Part shown: positions 32,048 through 44,274 of the stretch, piece after piece
How positions within the stretch are numbered: position 1 is the first letter of the stretch
Layout: each line of letters begins with the position of its first letter
DNA from: Culex pipiens pallens
Lineage: Eukaryota; Arthropoda; Insecta; Diptera; Culicidae
Length of the DNA: 64,000 nt
Assembly: GCF_016801865.2 (NCBI RefSeq)
Contig: NC_068939.1
Coordinates: 44,517,230 to 44,581,229 of the forward strand
Direction: 5' to 3'
The notes under the pieces: model-generated
The model's database searches: none
What the model saw: only the letters and a program-made list of their open reading frames with translations
Told to the model about the DNA's origin: nothing
Made by a program: the position numbers and the translations under genes

Positions 32048-32425
32048 AGCCAGACTTGATTATCCAAAAGCCTTGGAAAAAACTCACTTCGGAAAATCAA
32101 AACTTTGGATAATCGAATCATGATTTTTTTAATCATTGTCTTATTTTTGATTGTTTAGCTTTAGCATGACCCCTTAACTACTCTAAAGTGAATTAGAATG
32201 TTTAAACAAGAAGGCAGCCAAAATTTCGGTGATGAAAGATTGTAAAAATGCAATATTTAATTTTATAGACAATAAACCATTCAAATTTGACTAAAATGGG
32301 GTCGCAGAACTCGAATTAAAAGCAAGAAAATAAAAAAATAAGGTTTTTTTGTTCGTGCTTCGATTATCCGAAGTCCCATACAAATCTTCGGATAATCGAA
32401 ACTTCGGTTAATCAAAGCTTCGTAT
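32048..32425. mobile_element. GATTATCCGAAG repeat family, copy 1
   Basis: The left end carries TGATTATCC...CTTCGGA and TTTGGATAATCGAAT; the right end carries CGATTATCCGAAGTCCCATA and CTTCGGATAATCGAAACTTC. The middle includes TGACCCCTTAACTAC and GGGTCGCAGAACTC, also found in the copies at 41130 and 54805. A MITE with short inverted subterminal repeats; no coding. Confidence 0.6.
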
Positions 32426-33000
32426 TCGAAAGCGAAAACTTCAAGTAAAAATATTACTTGAGGCATTTGCTTGAATAAATCATCTGAAAAGAATGGTAAA
32501 AATATAGAAAAATCAATACTCAAAAACTAACAAAAAAAAAAAGTTTATCCTGGATAGAGTACAACAATTCTAGGAATTTGTTTTATATAAAATATCATGA
32601 ACTATATAATCAGTAAATGCCTTTTGATTAAATGAGATAAATTGAAAAAAGATTGATCCGTTGTCTAAGCTGCCGAGGGTACCCGTAATTAATTGCTGTA
32701 GATTACAAATTAGAGCGTTTGGTATGTCCACGCATTCTTACTCCCTTGTAGAATCTGTAAAAAAAATTAAGTGTCATCTTACTCTAAGACTATTTTCAGT
32801 AAACTTTATTTGCTTTCCGATCTATCATTCCTGGTTTGTTTTTTTATACTTTTGTTGTTTTCTAAAATACGAATTCAACGATTAAACAAAACAAGAGTAA
32901 GGTTAGCATAATTTATTATTAATTGAAAATATGCTGATGTGTTTCGATAAAAATGACGTATTTTCGCTAGTTATCGTTACCATGTTTTTTCGGATCACCC
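32426..33000. other. AT-rich non-coding DNA
   Basis: Nothing recognised. Confidence 0.5.
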
Positions 33001-33930
33001 CTCTATCAACCACTGGATAAACTGTTTTGTAAGCACTTTCCTCTTGCCCCCTCCACTCCATCATTCCTTCTTTTTTCTCCACCTCCCAGTCACAGTTGCT
33101 GATGTGGTTGAATCATAATTCGTCGTCACGAAAATCGCGTTTCACATTTCATGGTTCATACGTTCACATTCTTCCACTTCTTCTTTTTCTTCGCGCCACC
33201 CAAAAGTACTCATTTCCACTTAACGCTATTGTGGGCTTCACCAGTTTCACGCATAAAAAAATCTCATTACACTCACACACACACTCGCAAGCTCGCACAC
33301 TCTTAATGCTACTTATTTTTGCTTTATAAATCTTGGTGGGGCCTAAATCGAAATCGGGAAATTTTTCCACCACGCCTCGTGGAAAATCGTCAATTTACGG
33401 CGCTTTCCATCAAACTTACACGCCCACAACCACACACAACAACGCAACAATATCACCCAATTCGATTATTATTTACAGCTTCTTATCTTTTTTTCCTCTC
33501 AATGTGTTTGGGTCGTGAGTGCCCCCACAAATTTGCGCTCATCTTCGTTGTCTCATTTTACTTATTACCTACTCTTACGCACACACACACTCACGCACTA
33601 TTGCTTGTGTCATTGTTTTAGCTTCTTCGTTGCTTCCTCATAACAATTGTGCTATCAAAATCCTTAACGTTTCCTAATGTTGTTTTATTTGCCTTTTAGA
33701 TTCGATTGCGATTTCGGGGCAGGGGAGAAAGTACCCGGCCCTTCGTTGCCTTACGTGCTAAGTTTTATTGCTTTTCGATACTTCGACATTTTTGTTCATG
33801 TGTTTTCATTTTCGACGCCCCCGGGGTGACGCCCTTCGAGAGAGCGAGAGGGAGAGATAATAATCATCGGTTGAGATCGGTTGATTGCGTAGTTTCGAGA
33901 CTTTGTTTTTGGTTACTACATGGCAACGCA
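33001..33930. other. Pyrimidine-rich, CA-repeat-containing island
   Basis: Dense C/T tracts and CACACACA runs (33271-33290, 33578-33590), then a GC-rich patch at 33700-33870. Frames on the plus strand are side effects of composition. Possible regulatory DNA. Confidence 0.35.
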
Positions 33931-35145
33931 TAATTGTATGAGATGTTATGGTTATGGCTTATGGTGTACTTTGTTTTATTTCTGAAATCAGAAAGCTTTG
34001 AAGTAATATATTTTTTCAATATTTTTTTTTTGGTAAAGACTAAATAAGCAATTCAAACCGATTTCGAGGATTGTTGGTTTTGGCTAATTTTTAAGCTTAT
34101 TTTAAAAACAAATCAAGAAAAAAGCTTCACAAAATGCGTTATACATTTTTACAGTAATGCCTCTGGCCCAAATTGGAAAAATATCACAAAAATATTTTTA
34201 AAATCAATTCCTATTTGATAAAAAATGCAGAAAAATCGTTATTTAATGTATTTAAAATATTTAATGACCGATTGTTCAAGTTGTATTCAATGTATTTTTT
34301 TTTGCAATAATTAGTATATCAACACTCTGATTTTTGAGTTTTTTTTTAATCGGGGTGGTAAGAGTGGGTGGAACAAAAAAATTAAATATAATTTGTATTA
34401 TGTCTGACAATAAATAAAAATTACGAGGGTCTGATGAAAAATGTGAAACATGTACTTTTTGAAAATAAATTAGTTTTTTTTTTATCAAAAAAGGACAAAC
34501 CAGAAAATAATAGTTGTCACTTACGCCCTTCAAAAGAGAATCTTTTTTTTTATTTATTTATTTGTTTATTCATTATTTGTAAAACTGTCAGATTTTTTTA
34601 AAGAATGTTTTTAACTGATGTTGTAGTTTACCTTACATTGCCCATGTGCTATTATAATCCTTTTTTTGCTTTTCTTTTAACTCAACTGAAAACAATTTGA
34701 AATGCATTTTACTGCGTTGATAATCATTTTAAGCATGTTTGGGCTAATGAGTTCATTGGTATTTTTGGTTGTTGAGAATCTCTTTTTTGTGTTTGGACAA
34801 TGGGCAAAGAGTCCCTGTTTAATAATTAAAATTAAAGTAATTCATGCAAAAAATAATATTTTTCCAAGAACAAGTCTTACCGGTTTCAGCTCTTGAAAAA
34901 AAGTGTGAGCATTTTACTATTTCCATGGAAATTTAACTTCTTATGAATTTTTAGCTGGAACCCTTTTTATTTTAAAGAAAGTACAATTAAAATTTATCGA
35001 ATATTTGGAGATGGTTTTTGAAAAAATGCGTACTTTGGGCAACTTTTATATTACGAAGAAGTTTTTCAATATATATTTTTTGTTTCATTTATGCTTAAAT
35101 ATGGTTATGTTACATGGTTTTTAGCTAAAAAGACTAAGTTTTAAA
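33931..35145. other. AT-rich non-coding DNA
   Basis: Nothing recognised. Confidence 0.5.
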
Positions 35146-35153
35146 GTACTTAC

Positions 35154-35425
35154 TAGGATGTAACAAAAATGACTTTTTGGCGGGCATTCAGGGGTTTGTT
35201 CCGGTGGGCATACTGAGCCCAAATCCCAAATATGAGCTTGATTGGACGTAACAGGAGCTGGCGCTCCGCCAGCTATTTTTACGGGTTAAATCCCATTTAA
35301 AATTGAAGGGCGGAGCGCCAGCTCCTGTTACGTCCAATCAAGCTCATATTTGGGATTTGGGCTCAGTATGCCCACCGGAACAAACCCCTGAATGCCCGCC
35401 AAAAAGTCATTTTTGTTACACTCTA
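35154..35425. mobile_element. Near-perfect palindromic hAT-type MITE (272 bp)
   Basis: The arms at about 35159-35273 and 35308-35420 are essentially identical reverse complements around a 35-bp loop. The ends are TAGGATGTAAC and GTTACACTCTA. GTACTTAC flanks it at 35146-35153 and 35426-35433, an 8-bp duplication fitting the hAT consensus nTnnnnAn. A diverged half-copy is at 20599-20720. No coding. Confidence 0.85.
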
Positions 35426-35433
35426 GTACTTAC

Positions 35434-35859
35434 AATGCACAAAAAGTTGTTTTGAATATAAGGCTTACAATAAATCACTTTTAAATTCAAGCGGTGTTCC
35501 TTAAAATTTTACTTCAAATTTCAATTTGTCGAAGCTGTATTGAATTATTTTCCGTTTTCAATTTTCATCGAATTCGGATATGGTAAAAACAACATAGAAA
35601 ATCTTGATTTGTATTTTTTTTAAAAGGGTCAATATTTTTGTATAAAAGTTTTTACCAAAATTATATCAGTTCATTTCATTCCATAATATCGTAATTTCCA
35701 AGGCCAACCGAATTTTAGGTTGATTTTAAATTTTTCTCAAATTTTGATGCATTCCAAGCAGGGAATAGCTATTTTCAGTTTTGAATGCTTCAGACATTGG
35801 GAATGTCTAAAATTATTTTTAACCTTAATTTTTTCAATATAGTTTTTGATAATTTGGAT
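35434..35859. other. AT-rich non-coding DNA
   Basis: Nothing recognised. Confidence 0.5.
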
Positions 35860-35971
35860 TTTGGGAATTGCCAGTAAATTTAAAAATTTCCTAGGAAACA
35901 AGAAACATTTCTTTACGGGAAATTCCTGAAATTTTTCGACTTTTTCCCGGATCGGGAAATTGGACGCTCTA
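35860..35971. repeat. hAT-like element, partial copy C
   Basis: TTCCTAGGAAAC, TACGGGAAATTCCTG and the terminal GGGAAATTGGACGCTCTA (ending 35971) match the right-hand part of 26728-27468. No left terminus found. Confidence 0.5.
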
Positions 35972-36220
35972 GTTTGGGCTTTTTTGAAAATATTTTGATT
36001 TTTTTTTGTAAAATTCCGAGGTTCAGTACACCACAAAAACATTTTGCGGAAAAAAAAATCATGATTGCTTAGATATTTTGAAAACTGACAATTGAAAAAC
36101 ATCTGGACTGCCCCTGATCGCATAACTGTCCCATATGCATTTTCATCGCTTTTGAGTTATTGATGCAGTTTTGGTCCAAAATCGTGTGCTTTTTTCAGAA
36201 AAGCCTACAACATCCAGTAC
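35972..36220. other. AT-rich non-coding DNA
   Basis: Nothing recognised. Confidence 0.45.
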
Positions 36221-36400
36221 TTTGTTCTAGAAATTAGGAGGAAATCCAGTTATTTCGCGAAAGCTGTATATATCGAAACATGGACCTTGGATACACTATA
36301 AAGGACCAAAATTACTCATCCAGCATAATGTTTCACTGAAATCGAAGAAGATTCGAACATACAGTTTTGTTAACTCACGGATAATGACCTACATGTTTTC
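36221..36400. repeat. Ancient, strongly diverged copy of the GGGTAATTCTC family
   Basis: The order of short blocks (TATATCGAAACATGGACCTTGGAT, ...GGACCAAAATTACTC, AATGTTTCAC.GAAATCGAAGA, GTTAACTCACGGATAATGAC) follows the right arm of the 29230-30347 element closely, at much lower identity. Confidence 0.45.
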
Positions 36401-36479
36401 TCGGTTCTAAAGAAAATCTCTTCAATTTTATCGAGACAATATTGTTTAGCTTTAAAAGCCGCTAAAGATACCTGTATCA

Positions 36480-37450
36480 AATTTGTTTCATTAGAAAAGC
36501 ATGGAAAAAACTAAAACCCATGTTAATTACCTTCGCCTGCTCACTTAGCTCCCAATCCCCCATCCTCTGACCGATCAGTATCAATTTCCATTTCCGCTTT
36601 CTAGAAGCCATTCGAACAAAACAAAAAAAAAAGTCCAGACCCCATTTCCAGCCGCAATTATTGATTGCTAATGGATCAATGAAATTAATTACTGCAACTG
36701 GCAGTGAGAACTGCTGCGGTCGATTAGCGCTTAAATGCACCACAATCACGGAATCTGCACGCGAACGTGCACGGGGGCCATTTTGCATTGTTACTGCCCA
36801 CTAAATCCATAATCATTTTCAATCACACAATTGCAATACGATACACGAACGCTAATTGGAAAGGGGAAGTGCAGAAATGCTTCGAAAATGTCACATGAAA
36901 ATTTATCATGAAATATTCATTACAAGTTAATAGTGTTTCTGAAATTTTATTTAGTTTGATTTTTTTTTCAAATTTAAGCGAAAGCAACAATGTATTGATT
37001 GAATTAACATTTCCTAGCGCTAAGAAATCACGCCATTGAACACAAAACATCATGCAATATTAACCTAATCGATGTGCATTTCCTAACGGGATCAGACTTG
37101 GGGGGAAAGAAATGCCAGCTAATTGAGCCGGGAAAATCAATTGCAAATGGCCGAGCCGTGTTCGAGGACACTTTGATTGATTTCTCAGAAGGAACCAACA
37201 AGTGCACTGAAAAGAGGAGTGCGACGTTCTGTGGAAATTTGTTGCTTCAAAGAAGACTGGGGGTTTCTCACGGAAAATTGTTTTGTTTTGTTCCCAGAAC
37301 TGGGCAAGCCCGGGGAGGGAAAAATTACGTTAGGACGTTGAGGTTTGATGGGAGATTGAATAGCTGTTCCCTGCTCGATTTCATGTAAAATTTACGGTGC
37401 GAAATTGTGTTGTGGTGAAGAAACGCGTTGAGGTCTTTTGAAGAAATAGT
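36480..37450. other. Higher-complexity island, possible regulatory DNA
   Basis: Non-repetitive sequence with homeodomain-type cores (GCAATTATTGATTGCTAATGG near 36651, GAAATTAATTAC near 36680) and GTGCACG-type words. The frames at 36477-36788 (minus) and 37074-37388 (plus) have no domains. By look, one of the better candidates for conserved intronic enhancer DNA. Confidence 0.35.
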
Positions 37451-37770
37451 TTCGTTTCATGTTGCATTTACCGAGAAAAGTTGGGGAAATCGTTTTCCGG
37501 TTAACTTTACGTGTAATTATTTGTTCGTAGCGATACGTGATCAAAAAGGGTGATTTGGTTTCTAGCAAGAAGCGTCATTAATTTCAAAAAATCATAATAA
37601 ATTGAAAAACTTAATGAGTTACAATTTTCAAAAGTGATTGATTGGACATTTTTAATGGGTTTAATCTTTAAATATTTTAAATTGATTTAAAATCTGAAAA
37701 CAAATTTTACATATAAATTATTGAAATCAACTTCATATTTGTCCCTTCTAAAAAAAACCGAACATTCAGG
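37451..37770. other. AT-rich non-coding DNA
   Basis: Nothing recognised. Confidence 0.5.
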
Positions 37771-38770
37771 AACCTCTTCCACAACTCCAACCACTCATCC
37801 CACCCCCAATAATGACCCACTTCCGAGGGGGGAGAGAACATCCCATAAAGTGCTGAGTCCCCATCAAAAGTCTTAGGATTACAGTAAGAAAAAATCGCGT
37901 AACTTTAATGACACTACACCAGCGATTTTGTTGTTTTCTGTCATTAGCCCCGCGGCTTTGACTGAATATTCTATGATTAGTGATTAGGACTTCTTTACCC
38001 CCCGCGTGATTGCCAAAGGGGTTGTCGCCGGCGGGAGTTAATAAAATTTTTATGATTCACAACGCTGGGACGCCAACCCCGGAGCTGGAAATGGTGGTAA
38101 TTTGCTGCTGGTTAGAACAGCCAAGAATCATCAAGACGACGACGACGACAGTAAATCGGCGCTGTTGTCATCAGCGGGATGTGCTAGAAGCAGCGAATTA
38201 ATGGAATGTGTTATGTATACACACATTATATTCCGTAAGAAGGCATAAAAGTTTAATAGTTCGCGGAGAGAACAGGGTTGAAGTTGCGGGATTCTTGTCG
38301 TGGATCAAGCTGTTATAATTTTTTTGATTTAGAATTTTTGGTGAATTTATTTGATACAAAGGACATGCATTTTTTGCCATCTAAGGTCATGAGCGAGTCG
38401 CGCTATAACCACGGCAAATAGTATCCAGGGCATTTGTGGAAATACGATGTCCAAGAGGGTCCCGGAGCACTAAAACTTCTTAGCATGGTGCTCCCAACAA
38501 TTCATTGCTTTTATAAACAGGAACGTGAGCGGGGGATCCCCACGTTTCTTTCTCCCCTTTAGATTCAGAACTGTATTGTTGTTTGAGCATTCGTGTTCAA
38601 ACTCAATCCATTTCAACGAATCATCTTCGCGGTTAACTTTACGCAGTTGGCCTGGCCGCTTTAACGTTTGTGATGTTTTAATGCAATCTAATGCAATGGG
38701 GCACTGCAATTGTTAATAAATGACAAGAGGATGCTAGGCGTTAATCAACCTAAGGCATTTTCCAGGATGC
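37771..38770. other. Higher-complexity island, possible regulatory DNA
   Basis: Balanced unique-looking sequence, especially 37780-38200 (GATTAGTGATTAGG, GACGACGACGACAG) and 38380-38760. No exon with convincing splice sites. Confidence 0.35.
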
Positions 38771-39352
38771 CCTCGAAAGACTGGCTGCGCTAGAGTTAGA
38801 TTAGCATTTAAATTATTTTCTTGTTAAAGTGAATTTTGGTTGTTATGATTAAAGGGAAAAACCAAACTCAAAAAATACTAAAAATCTAATGATTGGTTTT
38901 TCGAATTCAACTAAATTTCTTTTTAAGGAAAGGTATTTGTAAAATACAATCAAATCAAAACTTCGTAATTGGGTAATTTGTAAAAATAACTGGTTGTTTA
39001 AAATTAGAACTTACATGCATTTGGTTTATCTACATGGTTACAACATCCAAATAAATAAAGCAAAAACAAAAATAAAAATAAAATAATAAAAAGAAAACAA
39101 TTGAACAATTGATGATTGAAATCGGTTTTATAAAATTTAATGCAAGTTTCTTGAGTTAATATTAAATAATAATTATTATTCTTTGAATAGTTGAAAAAAA
39201 AGTAAAAAAAAGATAATCGTCCCTTCACAACAATTCTTAAATAGTTTTTGAATTTTTTTTGCCGATGCTTCAAACGCCTTTTTATCGGTAACCTTGGTTT
39301 GGTTTGTAAGCTGAATTTTACATTTTGGGTAGATTAGAGATTATTGTTATTA
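38771..39352. other. AT-rich non-coding DNA
   Basis: Nothing recognised. Confidence 0.5.
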
Positions 39353-39516
39353 ATTAATTTAAGCTTTGCTCGTATTTGTTAAAGCATCATTAAAAAAAAA
39401 CAGTTTAGTAAACGTCTGTCCAAAATTTAAATGCATCATCAATTTTGGACAGACGTTTACTAAACTTTTTTTTTAAATTGATGCTTTAACAAATACGAAC
39501 AAAGCTTAAATTAATT
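39353..39516. mobile_element. Near-perfect hairpin (75-bp arms)
   Basis: The left arm 39353-39427 and right arm 39440-39516 are reverse complements apart from a few differences, sharing AGTTTAGTAAACGTCTGTCC and its complement and AAGCTTTG / CAAAGCTT. The loop is about 12 bp. A compact MITE or an inverted duplication. Confidence 0.7.
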
Positions 39517-40784
39517 TTAGGATTATGTTTCTACTCCCACTACAATTATTCCGTAAATTAGTTCTCATACAATTAGTTAATCTCTCGAAAAATATCAATC
39601 AACACTGATTAGTAGATTTTGAACAATTATTTAACAATGTTTAAATGAGGTGAAATACACTTTGAGTTTGAAATAAAAAGGGTAAAATCCCATCAAAGAA
39701 TCCTAATATTATTCTTTTTAGGGAAAAAAATAATACAAAAGGACACAAGATATTTTACTAATTAATTTGTATTTGTATGCATAATTTGTACAACCCTGGA
39801 TGTCAAGTTTATTAATAATAAAACTACTTCTTTTGATTTGTTTGTATACCTTTAAATTAAATGTAATAAAACTGTATTCGATGCAAAAGCATATTTTTTT
39901 TTATTGTTTGTATTCTATATAACATAACTTAGAAAATACTTATTTCAACTCAACTGATAATTTTGTTCATTGTTTTTTAAATAACTTCAATCGATATTAT
40001 CATCGAAATACAATGATGTTATAGGTACTTAGTTAGGCTTATGCAAATTTTACTTCAAGTTTTTTCAACCAGCTTGATTGCTGGAATTTGCCTTAAAAAT
40101 CAGAGGGCCGAAAAAAAAATGCTACGTTTTAAATTAAAAGAAAAAACTTGCAAGAAATCATTGTATACCGTTTATTTTTTTATTTTTAGTCAAAAATGGC
40201 TTTCAAATATTTTAAATTATTGGACTACAGATCAGAAATTGGCTCTGAAATAAATTAAAATGTTATGTGTACATTGATATTTTGCAAATAATAAGGACAA
40301 TTTAGAAACCATTTTGTGATACTTTTTGCTTAAAAAGTTTGAAAAATTAGTATCATATTTGATTTTTTTTGGATCTACAATCAGGTATATATTTTAAATT
40401 TCCAAATTGTAGTGAGATATTGGTTTTTTTCAAATACTCAAGTATTTATAATTTCCAACATAAATTTCAAACTACGCAATAATTTGTATAATTTTGTACT
40501 ATATTACAGTATTTAACGGAACGCATCAACCAGAGCTTGATTTTGGTTATAGATATTTTGGTATCTTTATAACTAGGGGAATTTTCGCTACATTTTTTAT
40601 TTATCCCCCAAAGTACTGTCTTCAAAATTTACAGCAAAGTTTAACTGTTTTATAACCTTAAAGCGTGAATTGTAACAGCTGTTTTGACCATGTTCTTGCT
40701 CAAAATTTTAATATTTTGATTGATTTCGGTTAGAACAGATTGTATGATTAACAACATTGTTAAATTAAAAAATGTACATCAATT
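39517..40784. other. AT-rich non-coding DNA
   Basis: Nothing recognised. Confidence 0.5.
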
Positions 40785-40884
40785 TAAAAATTTGAAGCGT
40801 TCAAGTGGTCTAAAATATGTCCATTTTCAGACTGTAGTTTTGATTTGGCGGTGTTTATTGAAAACACATTTGATAATTTGAGAA

Positions 40885-41112
40885 GCCGATCGATTTTCAC
40901 AAAAAAAAACACATTTTTCAAGAAATCATAACTTTTCGTCGTTTCAAAAGATATAAGCTGTCTTAGACGCAAATGAAAGGTGATTAGATAGGCTTTTAAG
41001 GAAAAAAGTTTAGAGTTACATTTGAAAAGGCCGCATAGAACTGTAAAATGTCGTTTTGAGGGAGTCTGGACCAAAAAGCTATGTCTGAAAATTTTGAAAA
41101 TGCATTTGGTAA
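40885..41112. repeat. AAATCATAACT...CCGTTTTGA repeat family, copy 1
   Basis: Blocks TTCAAGAAATCATAACTTTTC, TTAGACGCAAATGAAAGGTG, ACATTTGAAAAGGCCGCATAG and AAAATGTCGTTTTGAG recur in order at 49940-50420 and 53886-54425. No coding; I recall similar sequence as a common insect repeat (memory). Confidence 0.55.
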
Positions 41113-41129
41113 TTTATAACTAGTCAACC

Positions 41130-41275
41130 ATTCTATGGTGACTTAAACTGGGTCGCAGAACTCAAGTTTGATGTGAAAATTAAGAAATGAAAAAAATCCG
41201 AAGTCCCATACATATGTTCGGATAATTGAACTTTAGATAATAGAAAATTTGGATAATTGAATCTGGACTGTAATA
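41130..41275. repeat. GATTATCCGAAG repeat family, partial copy 2
   Basis: CTGGGTCGCAGAACTCAAG, CCGAAGTCCCATACATATG and TTCGGATAATTGAAC match the right half of 32048-32425. It adjoins the previous repeat with only about 20 bp between. Confidence 0.5.
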
Positions 41276-41399
41276 TGAAATAAAATTTTGAAACAGAGCA
41301 AGCAATTTGCATTTTGTTGTAAGACAATAATCTGAAAACTTTTTTCTTTATTTTTCAAACAATTTTAAAACTTAATTCTCGAATAAGTTTCCTAAAGGA

Positions 41400-41960
41400 T
41401 TACTCCCTTACATTGCCTTCCAAAAGACCCCAAATTCTTCAGCCATTACCCCGCAGGATATTTCTTCCTCGCGGTTTCCCCCCTGCCCTAAACTTCGCGA
41501 TCCTCGGGATTATGACTTCTAATTTGCTGTTTGCCACTTTGCAGTCATTGTCCCCCGGCTTCTACTGAGGAGCCCATTTTTCATAACTGTTTGGCTAAGC
41601 TAGAATTGATTTACGACCCCCGCCGTCGTCATCGTCGCGGATGCCTCCGGGACGTGTAGCCCCTTTTCTTGGTAGGGGGTTGCCAATGGAGCGAAAAATG
41701 CCGGCCCTCGAAATTGAAAAATTTGCTCCGCAGCCCGGCTGGCTAATATGGCACAATTAATCGGCACTCGGCTACTGGTATGCTTGCTGTTTTGGGGGGA
41801 GAAGGAGGTTATTGTTTCTGCACGATAAATATTTATGGACGATGAGGGCCTTCACGAGTGAAGATTGGAATTTTAGATGAGAAGACTCTGCGTTAGGCCT
41901 TGGGCGAACGAGTTTGGATTCGGTTGTCACTGTCATTTATGGTTCAAACTAGAACTGCTT
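41400..41960. other. GC-rich unique-looking island, possible regulatory DNA
   Basis: About 550 bp much richer in GC than the flanks, including CGTCGTCATCGTCGCGG and CGAAATTGAAAAATTTG. No long frame. Sharp edges on both sides; a candidate conserved non-coding element. Confidence 0.35.
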
Positions 41961-42753
41961 GTTTTGGAATCCATTGGTAATTGCGATTTGTTTTTTTTTA
42001 TTTGATAATTTTTCATGTTTGATACTTTTTGATATATCTTTTTAACGTGAAGACTTCCATCATTGTCATGATTTATCGTTCAAAGATATAAATTTTGCGT
42101 CGCTTTCAATATTTTGACAAAATTCCTTCAACAAGTTGTTTAGAATAGTGCCCTACACATGCTGATTCCTTTTGGTAACGATTGTCCCATTCCTTGTAAA
42201 GTTATGGAAATCGTCATTAATCAATGATTGCCAACTAGGACGTCAATGATTGCACCACAAATTTATATAAATTTTGAAACACAATTGCTTTAGATCAAAA
42301 ATTCCTTCGGTTGCTTCAAGAAGGCAACAACCGGCACAATGTCATGCTGATTCATTTTAGTGCAGACATTCGTTAAATTGAATTCAATACAGAATATTCT
42401 ATATTGATGATCAAATTTCTTCGAAAATGATCAACGGCTTCACCTTAAAGCAGTTACCAGATTAATCTTTCTTCATGTTTTTTTTCTGCGAAATTAAGTG
42501 ATTTGACATGGATTTTCCTACTCTTGATAACAGTAGCAGATCTCTAGGACAACACAATCCAAAAGATGCATACATAAACATGAAATAATCGTCATTTTCG
42601 GTTGCTTTCGGACTAGTTAAGTTTTTATGTGCGTTTTAAGCCCTAAACTGTACGAATCTATTACTTCTTCAGATTCTGCAGATGACTCCGCTAGTGGGTG
42701 TTATTTCTTCAACTTTATGACACTTACTGAAATTTGGATTTCAACATATCTCT

Positions 42754-42758
<5 letters not shown>
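41961..42758. other. AT-rich non-coding DNA
   Basis: Nothing recognised. Confidence 0.5.

Positions 42759-42808
<50 letters not shown>
42759..42808. repeat. TC dinucleotide microsatellite (50 bp)
   Basis: An uninterrupted run of about 25 TC units. Confidence 0.95.
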
Positions 42809-42809
<1 letters not shown>

Positions 42810-43303
42810 AAAGTGCGTCCCAGCAGCGTCTTATTGCTTATCATTATGTCGATGAATTTGGTTTTAACCCCTAAACGTAAAATGTAATAAAATATTGCTA
42901 TTTGTTCGTGAAGACATTAGTTATTATCTGTATAATTGTGTGATGTTTTATTTTTATGCTTAGGCTAGTGTTCTACTTGCAAACTATCGTGCTATTACTA
43001 CTGTTAAAAATCGTTGTATCGTGATAAAACCGGGAGTATAATGGAAAGTGCGTAATATGTATAGTATTGCTTTTTACAATTTTGGAGCTAATTTGATTAC
43101 CTTGCTTTTGAGTATTTTCATAATCTAATGATTTAGTCTAGCTATCACTAGTATGCTTTTAGTTAACTACATAATTGAAAGTTTGGGACTGTGATATTTT
43201 AATTTTGCTATATTTAACTACTGAAAAATTGAATGTTTTTGTTTTCTGTTGTTCCAGTATTGTTAAATAACACTGGAACGCCCAACGCATGTCCAACTTA
43301 CAC
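42809..43303. other. AT-rich non-coding DNA
   Basis: Nothing recognised, except a nearby extra GGAACGCCCAA at 43275 that resembles the terminus of the next element. Confidence 0.45.
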
Positions 43304-43741
43304 GGACGCCCAAGCCTCCCAAAAAAGTTGGAACGGTAACTTCAACTCGCTTGTTCTCGGGCATAACTCACCCAATCAAGACGATTCTTTTTTCCAGTGA
43401 TTTGTTAGGATGTCTAGATGATCCTAGAACTTTGCAGAACTCAATTTGATCAAATCTGTAATTTTTGCGACCAAAAACATCGTTCCAACTTTTTCAAAAA
43501 GACTGCCTCCGCGGAATTTTTGGCGAATTTTTTTTTACACGCGAAAAAAAAAGTTGGCACGATGTTTTTGATCGCAAAAATTACAGATTTGATCAAATTG
43601 AGTTCTGCAAAGTTCTAGGATCATCTAGACATCCTAACAAATCACTGGAAACAAGAATCGTCTTGATTGGGTGAGTTATGCCCGAGAACCAGCGAGTTGA
43701 AGTTACCGTTCCAACTTTTTCGGAGCCTTGGGCGTTGGAAT
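43304..43741. mobile_element. Foldback element with ACGCCCAAG ends (~210-bp arms)
   Basis: The left arm (about 43304-43515) and right arm (about 43530-43741) are highly similar reverse complements, sharing AAAAGTTGGAACGGTAACTT, GGGCATAACTCACCCAATC and GATCATCTAGACATCC with their complements. The loop holds GCGGAATTTTTGGCGAA. An additional terminus-like GGAACGCCCAACGC lies 29 bp outside the left end. The two overlapping frames in the right half are palindrome artefacts. Confidence 0.7.
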
Positions 43742-44274
43742 GATAATCAATTGATGATTTCCTCTTGGGAATGTATACTTCCTAAAACTTTCGTTGTTGC
43801 ATTTCTAATGATAAATTTGAGTTAGTGTCTTATGTTAAGTGTGTTTTAAATTTGATTATTCTTATGTACAAAAAAACACATACAAATAACTTATAATCTC
43901 AAAATATGAATTTGATGCTTTTCCAACAAAATCATTTTTAGAAGCTTCCTTTTTGTATTGATTACGCCTGAACGCATGCTTAAAGCTTAAAAAGCATTGT
44001 AAAGGTAGTTTCCTAATATTTAGATCCTGTAGAAAATAAATAATAGGGTGTTAACTGATGACATCCAGGCCGAAACTATTGTGGTTATCTTTAAACCGAT
44101 ACTTTTTAGCACCACCAAACAGATATTCGATTTTTTGTTAACTATTTTTGTATGGACAACTATCGAAATTGTCTGGACACAACCCTCCAAAATGTGTAAA
44201 AAATCTGAGAGCAAAATAGTCGTGTTTTTAGCATTACTTTTGAAGTACTTAACTAAACTTTATAATTTTCAATA
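43742..44274. other. AT-rich non-coding DNA
   Basis: Nothing recognised. Confidence 0.5.

Noticed and set aside
35146..35433. Assembly-induced palindrome (chimeric inverted read)
   Set aside because: The 8-bp direct duplication at both flanks and a diverged half-copy at 20599 point to a real transposon.
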